This document shows positions 26,646 to 33,968 of a stretch of 42,767 nucleotides of DNA, in pieces. The notes beneath the pieces are model-generated. The model made no database searches. It was not told the origin of the DNA and was given only the letters and a program-made list of their open reading frames with translations. The DNA is from a virus. The DNA lies in IMG/VR virus record IMGVR_UViG_3300045955_000077, positions 1-42,767 of that record; one strand, 5' to 3'. Each line of letters starts with the position of its first letter. Positions within the stretch are counted from its first letter, which is position 1. The translations under genes were made by a program, and so were the position numbers.

Positions 26646-27740
26646 TTATGCGCCGGTGCTCAATTCGCCACGCGAGAAGGTAGTTCCGTCATCTGAAACC
26701 ACCGCCTCGTGGTCCTTGGTGGTGGTGTCGTCCGCATATACCGCAAACTCGGATGAAGTCTGGGTGATCTTGTTGCGCGCCAACTTGTAGAGGAAGCCGA
26801 TCTTGTATTGCAGGGTGACGTTGACCCCTGGAGTGCCCTGCGCTGGCTCGGTGTAGGTGTCGACGTTCAGACAGTCCACCACCTCGGCATTGAGTGCCGT
26901 GGCGATCTCGGTGACGGCGCTGGTCGCCAAGGCGCCGGAGGTGATGCTGTCGGTGGCAAAGGCGCTCGATGTGAGGAAGCCGGAAGCCACTGCGGTCGAG
27001 GTCAATGCGCCAGAGGCAAACGAGGCCGATGTGATAACGCCGGTGCCCAGCGTGGCCGGCACGCTGCCGCTTGACAGGTTGATCTCGCCGGTGCCGGTGC
27101 CGACCTTTTGCGTGCAAACTGGGTAGCCGTCCGAATGGGTGTCGGCAGTCGGCTTGCCCAGCCAGCCGACGTTGTTAACGCTCTCCGGACAGAGCAGATC
27201 GAAGGTGGTCGAGGACGACGGGTTGGTGCCCCAGTTGGCTTCGACGGTCGCCACCTTGGTCGATCCGACATAGCTGATGATCTTGCGGGTTTGGCCCTCG
27301 ACGTTGGATGGCGTGTTATTGGAACACTGCACATACATGCCGGCATAGGCGTTGTCTTTGGCCGATGCACCACTGTCCAGTGTGATGGTGGCAGAACCGC
27401 CGGCCTGCGCCGTCCCGGAGCGCAGGACAAACATGCGCTTGGGATAAAGCGTGAGCACCGTGGTTTTCATGCCGGCGGTGGCCGATTTGGCAATCACCAC
27501 CGTACATTTCGAGGTCATTTCGGTCTTGGTCAGATCGAGGTAGTACACGCCAGAACCGGTCGCCACCTCGGTCATTTCATTGGTGCAGTCGGCAAAGGTA
27601 GCGCCGTCAATGCTGCGCTCGCTGTCAGGCGTGCTTGCGCCGGTGACCAGATCGCCATCGGCATCGAGCAACGGGAAATAGACCCGATAGCGTCCGGCAT
27701 AGATCGGGAATTCATGAGCGTCACCCGCCGCAATGGTCAT
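26646..27740 (-). CDS. Tail-fibre-like structural protein (364 aa)
   Basis: FPIYAGRYRVYFPLLDADGD, then CTNEMTEVATGSGVYYLDLT and an Ala/Ser/Thr-rich middle with repeated SAFAT/SGALTSTAVASG units. The C-terminus (GVNVTLQYKIGFLYKLARN, then DDTTTKDHEAVVSDDG) is a pattern I associate with phage fibre or receptor-binding neighbours. Strongly beta-type composition. Function in adsorption is inferred. Confidence 0.65.
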   Translation of the reverse strand: MTIAAGDAHEFPIYAGRYRVYFPLLDADGDLVTGASTPDSERSIDGATFADCTNEMTEVATGSGVYYLDLTKTEMTSKCTVVIAKSATAGMKTTVLTLYPKRMFVLRSGTAQAGGSATITLDSGASAKDNAYAGMYVQCSNNTPSNVEGQTRKIISYVGSTKVATVEANWGTNPSSSTTFDLLCPESVNNVGWLGKPTADTHSDGYPVCTQKVGTGTGEINLSSGSVPATLGTGVITSASFASGALTSTAVASGFLTSSAFATDSITSGALATSAVTEIATALNAEVVDCLNVDTYTEPAQGTPGVNVTLQYKIGFLYKLARNKITQTSSEFAVYADDTTTKDHEAVVSDDGTTFSRGELSTGA

Positions 27741-27741
27741 T

Positions 27742-28536
27742 TTAAGCCCTCACCAGTCCGCGCGCCGGCAGAAGCAGGCCGCTCAATGCTTGACGCCAGA
27801 CTTTCACGCTGCCGCGTCCCTGATTGCCTCGGAAATCGTGCGAATGGCGCACGCCGCCCATGCGCTTGGCGGCTGGATGGCCGGGAGGGCTACCGCCCTC
27901 GAAACTGGCGAGCAGGATATAGAGTGTACTAGTGCCGCCGGCCCATGTCGAAGTGACCGTGCCGGAGAAGCTCGACGTAACCTCGCGTTGGGCAAAAGCG
28001 ACATTGCGCGCGCCTCCATCCTCGGTCGGCTCGGCCATCTCCGTAAATGAGCTGTCGATGCTGTGTGTAACGGCGCTAATGAGCTGATTTCCACACAACG
28101 CAACGCAGAACCCGTTGGTCGGAATATCGATTGAGGCACCGATGCTTGCAGCAGAGCCAGTAGTATCTCCAGCCGCCCCAGTATCTTGCGCAGTCCCGGA
28201 GGTCATGTTGACCGTCCAGTAGCCCATGAAGCAGCCTCCAGGCGAGCTGCCGCCGGTAACGACGATGTCCGCCGTCGTGCCCGTAGGGACATTGGCAATA
28301 GCGATTGCTCCGTCCAGATTATTGCCAAGGCTCAACCCGCTGCCGTTGACAATTGAGGTAGCGGCAATTCCACCGATGGTACTGACCGTGGCGGCGTTTC
28401 CTGAGCCGATCTGCGCCGCGACGATCACCCAGCGGTCGGACGCGGCGGTGCCTATATCTTTTGCGGAAAACGTGTATGAAGTCGCATCGGCGGCATCCAG
28501 CGATGCGCTTTTCCAAGTCAGGTTGGAATAGGCCAC
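27742..28536 (-). CDS. Structural protein with beta-rich repeat composition (264 aa)
   Basis: MAYSNLTWKSASLDAADATS, then ASDRWVIVAAQIGSGNAATV and SSFSGTVTSTWAGGTSTLYI. This layout (opening strand, SDRWVIV.., long Gly/Thr/Ala strands, then YILLASFEG) is found in small phage receptor-binding or decoration proteins. The C-terminal 45 residues (HPAAKRMGGVRHSHDFRGN and so on) differ in composition and may be a flexible basic tail. Unknown function. Confidence 0.65.
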   Translation of the reverse strand: MAYSNLTWKSASLDAADATSYTFSAKDIGTAASDRWVIVAAQIGSGNAATVSTIGGIAATSIVNGSGLSLGNNLDGAIAIANVPTGTTADIVVTGGSSPGGCFMGYWTVNMTSGTAQDTGAAGDTTGSAASIGASIDIPTNGFCVALCGNQLISAVTHSIDSSFTEMAEPTEDGGARNVAFAQREVTSSFSGTVTSTWAGGTSTLYILLASFEGGSPPGHPAAKRMGGVRHSHDFRGNQGRGSVKVWRQALSGLLLPARGLVRA

Positions 28537-28829
28537 TAGCCCACCCGCTCGGTCAGTTGCTTGCCGTCGTTGGATTTGAGATCGCCCAGCATAGCGGCTA
28601 CCGCATTAGCTACCAATTGCTGCACAATCTGCCCGTTGCCGGCCGGCACACCAAACAGGGCTTCCAGATCGGTAAAGGTGGTGTCGATCCAGTTGTGATC
28701 CATGATCTCCTTGATCTCGATGCCACGCTCCAGTGCCTGCCGGTAGGTATTGATGAAGGTCAGCAGCATCTGCGCATGCGTGGCGTTGACGTTGTTGCGC
28801 TCGATCTTGATGTAGTTGCGCTGCGCCAT
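28536..28829 (-). CDS. Small helical virion-region protein (97 aa)
   Basis: MAQRNYIKIERNNVNATHAQ, then LLTFINTYRQALERGIEIKE and ALFGVPAGNGQIVQQLVANA. Helical with a G-rich turn. The stop overlaps the next start by one base. Resembles short proteins encoded beside fibre genes in related phages; no domain name can be given. Confidence 0.65.
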   Translation of the reverse strand: MAQRNYIKIERNNVNATHAQMLLTFINTYRQALERGIEIKEIMDHNWIDTTFTDLEALFGVPAGNGQIVQQLVANAVAAMLGDLKSNDGKQLTERVG

Positions 28830-28830
28830 C

Positions 28831-29241
28831 TTAGGCCCCCGGTGCGTTGATCGTGAAAGCCGTGATGTTCACCTGCTGGCCGGCAGTGACAGAGGTGTTG
28901 TCCACCGTCATGTCGCCGCCGCCGCCGGTGGCGGTGATGGTGCCCTGCATGCCGCACACCGTGCCGCCGCTGTCGTACAGCCGGAAATGACCCAGCGTGC
29001 CACTGTTGTCGGCGCTGGTGTCCGACAGCGGCAGGCTGGAGAACGCCTTGGCGCCGGACGCTGCTGCTGCCATGTAATCGGAGGCAAGGTTATAGGTAGC
29101 GATCACCGTGCCGCTGTCGGCGGTGGCGCAGGTGGCGGGCGGTGATCCACTGCGCAGCCGCAGGATGGCCGACGTGCCGATGGTGCTTTCGATGGTGTCC
29201 AGCATGGCGTTGCGGACTGCCGTGGAGAATTTCAGGGACAT
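28831..29241 (-). CDS. Conserved structural protein (136 aa)
   Basis: ATG 29241 with TGGAGC upstream, just after hairpin copy 4. MSLKFSTAVRNAMLDTIES, then ILRLRSGSPPATCATADSG and LPLSDTSADNSGTLGHFRLY. This pattern (AVRNAMLDTIE, LRxRSGxPPA, GHFRLYD) is common in phage proteins located between adaptor and fibre genes and thought to be virion components. Beta-rich C-terminus ends NITAFTINAPGA. Confidence 0.75.
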   Translation of the reverse strand: MSLKFSTAVRNAMLDTIESTIGTSAILRLRSGSPPATCATADSGTVIATYNLASDYMAAAASGAKAFSSLPLSDTSADNSGTLGHFRLYDSGGTVCGMQGTITATGGGGDMTVDNTSVTAGQQVNITAFTINAPGA

Positions 29242-29254
29242 TTTTTAGCTCCAG

Positions 29255-29276
29255 GACGGGCGTGAACGCCCTTTTG
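29255..29276 (-). repeat. Dispersed hairpin element, copy 4 (intergenic)
   Basis: Stem GGGCG (29258-29262) and CGCCC (29267-29271) around TGAA (TTCA on the minus strand). Minus strand reads CAAAAGGGCGTTCACGCCCG then TCC. It fills the gap between the adaptor gene and the gene at 28831-29241. Confidence 0.75.
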
Positions 29277-29888
29277 TTAGGGTGTAGCTCCTTTGATGCG
29301 TGCCGCCACCTTGTGGTAGCGCCCGGTAATGTCGGATTGCCGCAACAGCGCGATCGCCTCGTTGCGCAGCGTGCCCCAGGTCTGAATGCGCTGATCGTCG
29401 TCGAGGAACGGCGCGGCATGCAGAAGCGCACCGTACAGATAGCCGTCGGAGCAGGCGGACAGCAGCCAGTTGCCGGCTGGATTTTCAGCCAGCGGCGGGA
29501 TCCTGGCGTAGTACAGCATGATCAGATCGGACGAGCACACCGGGCGGGTGTAGATGCTCGAGCCGGAGATGTAGAAGAACCACGGATCGGTGGCGGCCTG
29601 ATCGGTGTACTTGGTGAATGCCCAATCCGGATCGGTGGCCTCCAGCGAGCGCAACGGGCTGGCGTCGGCATAGACGTGCCGCCATGCCAGATAGTCGTCA
29701 GGCAAAGCCCCTACCCCATCGGTCAGGGTAATAGTGTCCTGCGCCTCCATCTGCCGCACCCGTAGCTCATGGTTGAAATTGCTTTCCGCCATGGCAATGA
29801 AATCGGGAATGCGGCCGGCCAGATCGGTGCGGTCCCACAGCCAGTTGGCGACCGATTCCTGCAATTGGGCGTAGTTGGACAGTGCCAT
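29277..29888 (-). CDS. Head-tail adaptor-like protein (203 aa)
   Basis: ALSNYAQLQESVANWLWDRT, then DLAGRIPDFIAMAESNFN and HELRVRQMEAQDTITLTDG, ALPDDYLAWRHVYADA, and LMLYYARIPPLAENPAGNWL-type ending. The sequence Y..LQ.SVA.WL.RTDL....PDFIA.AE..FNR.LR is diagnostic for the phage adaptor family also found in SU10-like phages. It should attach below the portal. The length is normal. ATGA-type overlap with the previous gene. Confidence 0.85.
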   Translation of the reverse strand: MALSNYAQLQESVANWLWDRTDLAGRIPDFIAMAESNFNHELRVRQMEAQDTITLTDGVGALPDDYLAWRHVYADASPLRSLEATDPDWAFTKYTDQAATDPWFFYISGSSIYTRPVCSSDLIMLYYARIPPLAENPAGNWLLSACSDGYLYGALLHAAPFLDDDQRIQTWGTLRNEAIALLRQSDITGRYHKVAARIKGATP

Positions 29889-30223
29889 CAGAACTTTCCG
29901 TCAGTGGCGCGCAGCCATGCCCAGTCCGGATCGCGCAGTTTCTTCATGATGATCCGCTTGATGCCGTAGGGTGACATCAACTCCTTGTAGGCCGCCCGCG
30001 CATTGGGGCCGTGCCAGTCCATTTCCTCGGACAGCCATTTCTCGATGATCACACAGGGGATATCGGCGATCATGCGCAGCGAGCCGGCGCGCTTCTGCGG
30101 CTCGTTCTGCAGCCGCTTGTTGCGATCGACGATGTCCTCGCAGTCCTGCCAGCGCTTGAATGCGACTGTGCCGGTGACCGGATCCCTTATTGGAATGGTC
30201 CTGATCTCACTCGCTTCGGTCAT
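29888..30223 (-). CDS. Conserved head-region protein (111 aa)
   Basis: ATG 30223 overlaps the previous TGA. MTEASEIRTIPIRDPVTGT, then RWQDCEDIVDRNKRLQNEPQ, MIADIPCVIIEKWLSEE and IIMKKLRDPDWAWLRATDGK. The DIPxxIIEKWLxEE and LRDPDWAWLRTxxGK strings are typical of a small conserved protein encoded between the capsid and adaptor genes of podoviruses. Its role is unknown, perhaps a head-completion protein. Confidence 0.75.
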   Translation of the reverse strand: MTEASEIRTIPIRDPVTGTVAFKRWQDCEDIVDRNKRLQNEPQKRAGSLRMIADIPCVIIEKWLSEEMDWHGPNARAAYKELMSPYGIKRIIMKKLRDPDWAWLRATDGKF

Positions 30224-30495
30224 ACACACTCCGTGATCGAGACCACTCCGGCCGTGCCGGCCTGCAGGAAGGCGATCTTCTGCCCGGGGGTGACGGCAAA
30301 GTATTCGGTGCAGGTGGCCCCCAACTGTGCGCTGCTGCTGGTCGCGGTGGGGTTGGAGCCGATCTCGAAGAATGCCGGCTGTGCTCCGGTTGCGACCCGG
30401 ATCACCCGGCATTGCGCGCTGAAGGCAGCCGACTGCTGCGATGAGCCCGACATGGTGAAATTGGCGTTGGTGCCAAGTCTGTATGCCTGCGGCAT
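30220..30495 (-). CDS. Head decoration-like protein (91 aa)
   Basis: ATG 30495. MPQAYRLGTNANFTMSGSS, then FSAQCRVIRVATGAQPAFF and YFAVTPGQKIAFLQAGTA and SITECV. All-beta, with a spacing (RVIRV.ATG.qPAFfeIG.nPTA) that recurs in small capsid-associated proteins next to SU10-type capsids. Starts before 30495 are unlikely. Overlaps the next gene by 4 bases. Confidence 0.7.
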   Translation of the reverse strand: MPQAYRLGTNANFTMSGSSQQSAAFSAQCRVIRVATGAQPAFFEIGSNPTATSSSAQLGATCTEYFAVTPGQKIAFLQAGTAGVVSITECV

Positions 30496-30499
30496 TGCT

Positions 30500-30862
30500 T
30501 CAGGTCCTGATGACGATGAAGAACTCGACGGTGGCCGCACCGGTCGACTCGCCACCGTTGACCACGGTGATCAGGTCGCCGGGGTTGACCCCGACCTGCG
30601 CGCCGCTGAACACCACGTCGTCGGTGGTGCCGGCGGCTGAGCCGGACACCGCCACCGTGCAGGTGCCGGTCACCGCCACGGCATTCTTCTGGATCGACCA
30701 GGTGCTGTCGGTGCCGGTGATGGCGCCGCCAATCACTGAGTAGCCGCGCTTAAGCGTACCCTTGACCGGCGAGCAGATATAGGCGTTGCCGGCGGTGCCG
30801 ATATCGGTCAGGCGGGCCTGCAGCACCACCTCGTTGAACGGCGAAGAAGACGGAACAGGCAT
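30500..30862 (-). CDS. Small beta-rich structural protein, possible capsid decoration (120 aa)
   Basis: ATG 30862 has GGAGG upstream. MPVPSSSPFNEVVLQARLT, then YICSPVKGTLKRGYSVIGG and TWSIQKNAVAVTGTCTVAVS, with a closing GAATVEFFIVIRT. The strand pattern and the position immediately after the major capsid gene fit a decoration protein. A hairpin with U-run (30878-30910) separates it from the capsid gene. Confidence 0.7.
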   Translation of the reverse strand: MPVPSSSPFNEVVLQARLTDIGTAGNAYICSPVKGTLKRGYSVIGGAITGTDSTWSIQKNAVAVTGTCTVAVSGSAAGTTDDVVFSGAQVGVNPGDLITVVNGGESTGAATVEFFIVIRT

Positions 30863-30877
30863 GGGATTGCCTCCATG

Positions 30878-30910
30878 AAAAAGCGGAGGGGCCGGGCCAC
30901 GACCCCCCCC
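30878..30910 (-). terminator. Possible attenuator/terminator after the capsid gene
   Basis: On the minus strand a run of G (30910-30903) can pair with CCCTCC (about 30890-30885), followed by GC and TTTTTC (30882-30877). The stem is GC-rich but includes wobble pairs. It may reduce expression of genes downstream of the capsid gene. Confidence 0.45.
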
Positions 30911-30928
30911 AAGTTGGGCTAGGGATAG

Positions 30929-31882
30929 CTACGACGTGGTGAGATCTGCCACCAATCCGGAGGCCTTCTCGTTGCTGGCCTCCAGGCAGTACTCCGACAG
31001 GATCTGCCGGCGATCGCTGTCGCCGGTCTTGGCCAGCGGGATCGAGATCATCTTGCGGCCGGGCAGATAGCACAGCTTCCACATGTCCATCTGCAGGACC
31101 AGGCAATCGCGGGTCCGCATGAAGCGGTTGGCCTTGACCGCCAGCTCGCCCCAGTCGCTTTCGTAGACCGTCACCGTGGCGGTGATCTTCTTGGTGCGCG
31201 CTTCCTCCAGCGGGGTGGCCCGCCCGGTGAAGGACGAGAACACCTGCTTGTTGAAGCCGCCGACCATGATGGTGTCCGGCTTGCCGCCCTGCTCCCAGAT
31301 CGATTGCAGGACGGTTTTCAGTTGCGCCTCGGTGAAGGCGCGTTGCGTGCCGTCGCCGCGCGCATCGGTGCCATCGATCGGCGAGGGTGACGAGCCGGTG
31401 GCTCCGAAATCGTCGTTGGTGGCGATCCACGCCAGCACCGACGCGGTGAGCCGGGCGGTGGCCGCCGCACCGACGTTCTTGGCGGTATTGCTCCCGACCA
31501 GGGTCAGCTCGATGTCGCGCTTGAGCTCCAGGCCCTTCAGGATCTCCTGATACTCGAGCTCGTTGTCGCGGCCGGCGTGCTCCACCGCCAACTGCGAGCC
31601 GGTGACGCGCGCCACCTTGTCGCTGATCTGGCAGATGTTGCCCAGCCGCACGGTCGGGGTGACCGCGTCGGTGGTGGCGTCATCGCCTTCCAGCACCGCA
31701 TTGGCGGCCGCAGCAGCCAGTGCCTGGGTTTGCCATTCGTGATTAATGGCGGTGGCGGTGCCGGTCTCGATCCCCGACGTGAACGGACATTCGGTCGGGT
31801 CGATCCGGTAGATCTTGTCGATCAGGTCCTCGCGGTTGCCGATCGCCAGGTAGGTGGTGAAGGTATCAGCGGGTAGCGTCAT
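30929..31882 (-). CDS. Major capsid protein, SU10/DUF5309 type (317 aa)
   Basis: TTYLAIGNREDLIDKIYRID, then PTECPFTSGIETGTATAINHE and LGNICQISDKVARVTGSQLA; later GKPDTIMVGGFNKQVFSSF and DRRQILSEYCLEASNEKA. The start (REDL.D.IY.IdPTE.PF.S.I..), the N-x-CQI-S-D-x-VxV-SG segment and the MVG.FNKQ.fSSF string are hallmarks of the SU10 major capsid family (HK97 fold). Length is typical. It follows the scaffold gene with a 3-base gap. Confidence 0.9.
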   Translation of the reverse strand: MTLPADTFTTYLAIGNREDLIDKIYRIDPTECPFTSGIETGTATAINHEWQTQALAAAAANAVLEGDDATTDAVTPTVRLGNICQISDKVARVTGSQLAVEHAGRDNELEYQEILKGLELKRDIELTLVGSNTAKNVGAAATARLTASVLAWIATNDDFGATGSSPSPIDGTDARGDGTQRAFTEAQLKTVLQSIWEQGGKPDTIMVGGFNKQVFSSFTGRATPLEEARTKKITATVTVYESDWGELAVKANRFMRTRDCLVLQMDMWKLCYLPGRKMISIPLAKTGDSDRRQILSEYCLEASNEKASGLVADLTTS

Positions 31883-31885
31883 GAC

Positions 31886-32902
31886 TTACCTCTTGAGCGA
31901 GGCGGCGCGCTCTGCGGCGAGCAGGCGGGCGGCATCGCGAACCGCGCTGGAGCGGCCGGCGTCAGCCGACTGATCGAACGCTTTTTGATAGGGAGCAATC
32001 TGCGCAGCCTGCCGCTCGGCGCTGGACGCGCGGCGTCCAGGGCTTTGCACCGGCGGCATCGGTTGGGCGGCCTTGGCTTTCTCGGCCAGCTTCGCCCTGG
32101 AGGCCTGGAACTTGTCCCATTTCATCGCCTTGTCTATGATGTTGAACAGCCGATGATCGCGAACCGAAGCCACCTCCTGCGGCGAGTAGCCGTTGGCGAC
32201 TCCGAATTGCTGAACATCCTGGGTGTACTTGGCGACCTTGGCCGGATCCCTTAGCTCCGGCCGGAGCGCCAGCAACTTCTGCTGCTCCTGGGCAAGATGA
32301 TAGGCCTGCTGCTGCTGGCGCTTGGCACGCTCAGCGCGTTGGATTTCGCCGCGCTGATGTTGCAAGGCCCGCAACTTGTCCTGCTGGGCGTCGTATTCCG
32401 CCTTTTTCTCCTGCCAGGCGAAGAAGTCCTGCTTGCGCAGATCGTCGCTGGGAGGAGGCGGCATGAAATGCGACACCACTGCGATCGCCTGATCGATGGC
32501 TTGCGCATATTGCTGGGTGTTGGCCTGGAATTGCCGCCATTGCGCATCCATGTTGCGCCGCTGGTCGGCAAGTTCCTGGGTCTTCCTGGTGTAGTCGGCT
32601 TCGCGGAGTTGTCCCCGTCGCCATTCCGCCACCTCGTCGAGCGTGGCCTCGTAGCCGTCCGACAGACGGATACGGGGCTGCTCCGGTGGCGGCGCTTCGG
32701 GTTCTCCGGAATCCTCCAACGTCTCCAGGTCGCTTGCATCGGGCGCGTCATCAACCGGCTCGGGCGAGGCCGGAGGTGTAGGCCGCTGCTGTGGTGCAGC
32801 CTGTTCCGGCTCTTTCCGTTCCGCAACCAGTTGCCTGACCGCGTCCTGTACTGACAAAGATCCTGCAATCCCGCCGGTGGGCGGGGTGTTGCCGTCGCTC
32901 AT
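31886..32902 (-). CDS. Capsid scaffold protein (338 aa)
   Basis: Acidic, Gln-rich and coiled-coil throughout, directly before the capsid gene: QDAVRQLVAERKEPEQAAP, then SDGYEATLDEVAEWRRGQL and READYTRKTQELADQRRN, with AKAMKWDKFQASRAKLAEK-type helices near the end. The segment SDGYEATLDEVAEWRRGxLREADYTRKTQEL is diagnostic for phage scaffold-like proteins of this module. The ATG at 32902 has GAGAGGT upstream, after hairpin copy 5. Confidence 0.85.
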   Translation of the reverse strand: MSDGNTPPTGGIAGSLSVQDAVRQLVAERKEPEQAAPQQRPTPPASPEPVDDAPDASDLETLEDSGEPEAPPPEQPRIRLSDGYEATLDEVAEWRRGQLREADYTRKTQELADQRRNMDAQWRQFQANTQQYAQAIDQAIAVVSHFMPPPPSDDLRKQDFFAWQEKKAEYDAQQDKLRALQHQRGEIQRAERAKRQQQQAYHLAQEQQKLLALRPELRDPAKVAKYTQDVQQFGVANGYSPQEVASVRDHRLFNIIDKAMKWDKFQASRAKLAEKAKAAQPMPPVQSPGRRASSAERQAAQIAPYQKAFDQSADAGRSSAVRDAARLLAAERAASLKR

Positions 32903-32924
32903 GTCGGATACCTCTCGTTTACAA

Positions 32925-32946
32925 GACGGGCGTGGACGCCCTGTTG
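32925..32946 (-). repeat. Dispersed hairpin element, copy 5 (intergenic)
   Basis: Stem GGGCG (32928-32932) and CGCCC (32937-32941) around TGGA (TCCA on the minus strand), flanked by AACA and GTCTTG on that strand. It lies 20 bases before the scaffold start and directly after the stop of the 80-residue gene. Confidence 0.75.
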
Positions 32947-32947
32947 T

Positions 32948-33190
32948 TTAGACAACCGCTTTCGGGCGCACCGATTGCTTGCTGTCGATGATTGCCATCT
33001 CCAGAAGCTGGACGATGCCGCGCACCACCTTGACGTGGTCGGCCGCCAGCCTGCGCTTGGTGTCGTCCTGCGCACCAAGCATCTCCTCGATCGCGCCGTG
33101 CTCGATGGCCTTCACGGCACGCTGGAACGCCATGTTGTTGAGAACCGACTGCGCTTCGCGGGCCAGTGCCTGCTTTTCCTCGGGGGTCAT
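32948..33190 (-). CDS. Small conserved head-module protein (80 aa)
   Basis: ATG 33190 shares a base with the previous TGA. MTPEEKQALAREAQSVLNN, then FQRAVKAIEHGAIEEMLGAQ, HVKVVRGIVQLLEMAIIDS. Strongly helical. Proteins with MTPEEKxxLAxxAxxxLxNxAFxxAV are frequent between portal and scaffold genes in podoviruses. Exact role unknown. Confidence 0.75.
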   Translation of the reverse strand: MTPEEKQALAREAQSVLNNMAFQRAVKAIEHGAIEEMLGAQDDTKRRLAADHVKVVRGIVQLLEMAIIDSKQSVRPKAVV

Positions 33191-33828
33191 CACCAGAATC
33201 CGAACGGTCCACGATAGCCGGCATCTTCCGGCAACGGTTGCAGCGGATTGCCGGCCCGATCCGTGGCCGGACGGCCATCCGGGCCAAACAATCCGTAGGC
33301 ATTGAATGGTCCTTTCACGATGGTCCGGCCATCCCCCAGGGTCTGCAGCACCTCGCCTCGTGGACTGATGTTGGCCGTGTCCGAGAAGCCGCCCCCGGGG
33401 CTGCCGCTGCTCGGCGCGACAAACGGAGAGCTGGGCAACAGTTCCATGCCGGGAGACAAATTGGAGAAGATCGATTTGAGCTGCTCGATCTGCTCGGGGG
33501 TGAGGTTGCCAAAGTTTTCCAGCAGTCCGCCGGTCGCCTGATTGGCCAACTCGGCCGGCGAGCGGTACATGAACTCCTGGTTCTGCTGCGCGGTGTTGGG
33601 CGTGAAATTTGGAAAGCCCGACGTCAACGCCAGCGGATTGAGCACGCCCGGCATATTGTTGAGGCCTTGCCGGAATCCAGCGCTCTGCTGCGCGACCTGC
33701 CGCCAGTAGGCTTCGCCCTCCGGAGAAATGGTCGGCCAATGCTGGTAGCCGTAGTTCTTCGGCCCGGTATCGGGGTTGTAAACCCCGGTCTGCGGATTGA
33801 GTGCGAGCGATTCCAGCAATCCAGGCAT
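33190..33828 (-). CDS. Head-module hypothetical protein starting MPGLLESL (212 aa)
   Basis: ATG 33828 with TAGGAGGAG upstream. MPGLLESLALNPQTGVYNP, then TISPEGEAYWRQVAQQSAGF and FGNLTPEQIEQLKSIFSNLS, ending DAGYRGPFGFW. The first eight residues are the same as in the protein at 36532-36978. Pro/Gly-rich with a helix in the middle; probably a virion or assembly protein. No family recognised. Confidence 0.7.
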   Translation of the reverse strand: MPGLLESLALNPQTGVYNPDTGPKNYGYQHWPTISPEGEAYWRQVAQQSAGFRQGLNNMPGVLNPLALTSGFPNFTPNTAQQNQEFMYRSPAELANQATGGLLENFGNLTPEQIEQLKSIFSNLSPGMELLPSSPFVAPSSGSPGGGFSDTANISPRGEVLQTLGDGRTIVKGPFNAYGLFGPDGRPATDRAGNPLQPLPEDAGYRGPFGFW

Positions 33829-33836
33829 TGCTCCTC

Positions 33837-33968
33837 CTAGCCCAGCAGCAGCAGCAATTGGGTGATCTCGTCGTCGTCCTGCGCCTGCCGGGCGCGCGCT
33901 TTATCCAGTTTGCGATCCAGCAGTTGGCGGGTGCGCTGCAGCAGTTGCTCGCGCTCAGCGTTTTCCAT
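33837..33968 (-). CDS. Coiled-coil microprotein (43 aa)
   Basis: ATG 33968 lies inside the end of the portal C-terminal gene (14-base overlap). MENAEREQLLQRTRQLLDR, then KLDKARARQAQDDDEITQL and LLLLG. A short charged helix with a Leu end. Small proteins of this kind often follow the portal gene; function unknown. Confidence 0.65.
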   Translation of the reverse strand: MENAEREQLLQRTRQLLDRKLDKARARQAQDDDEITQLLLLLG

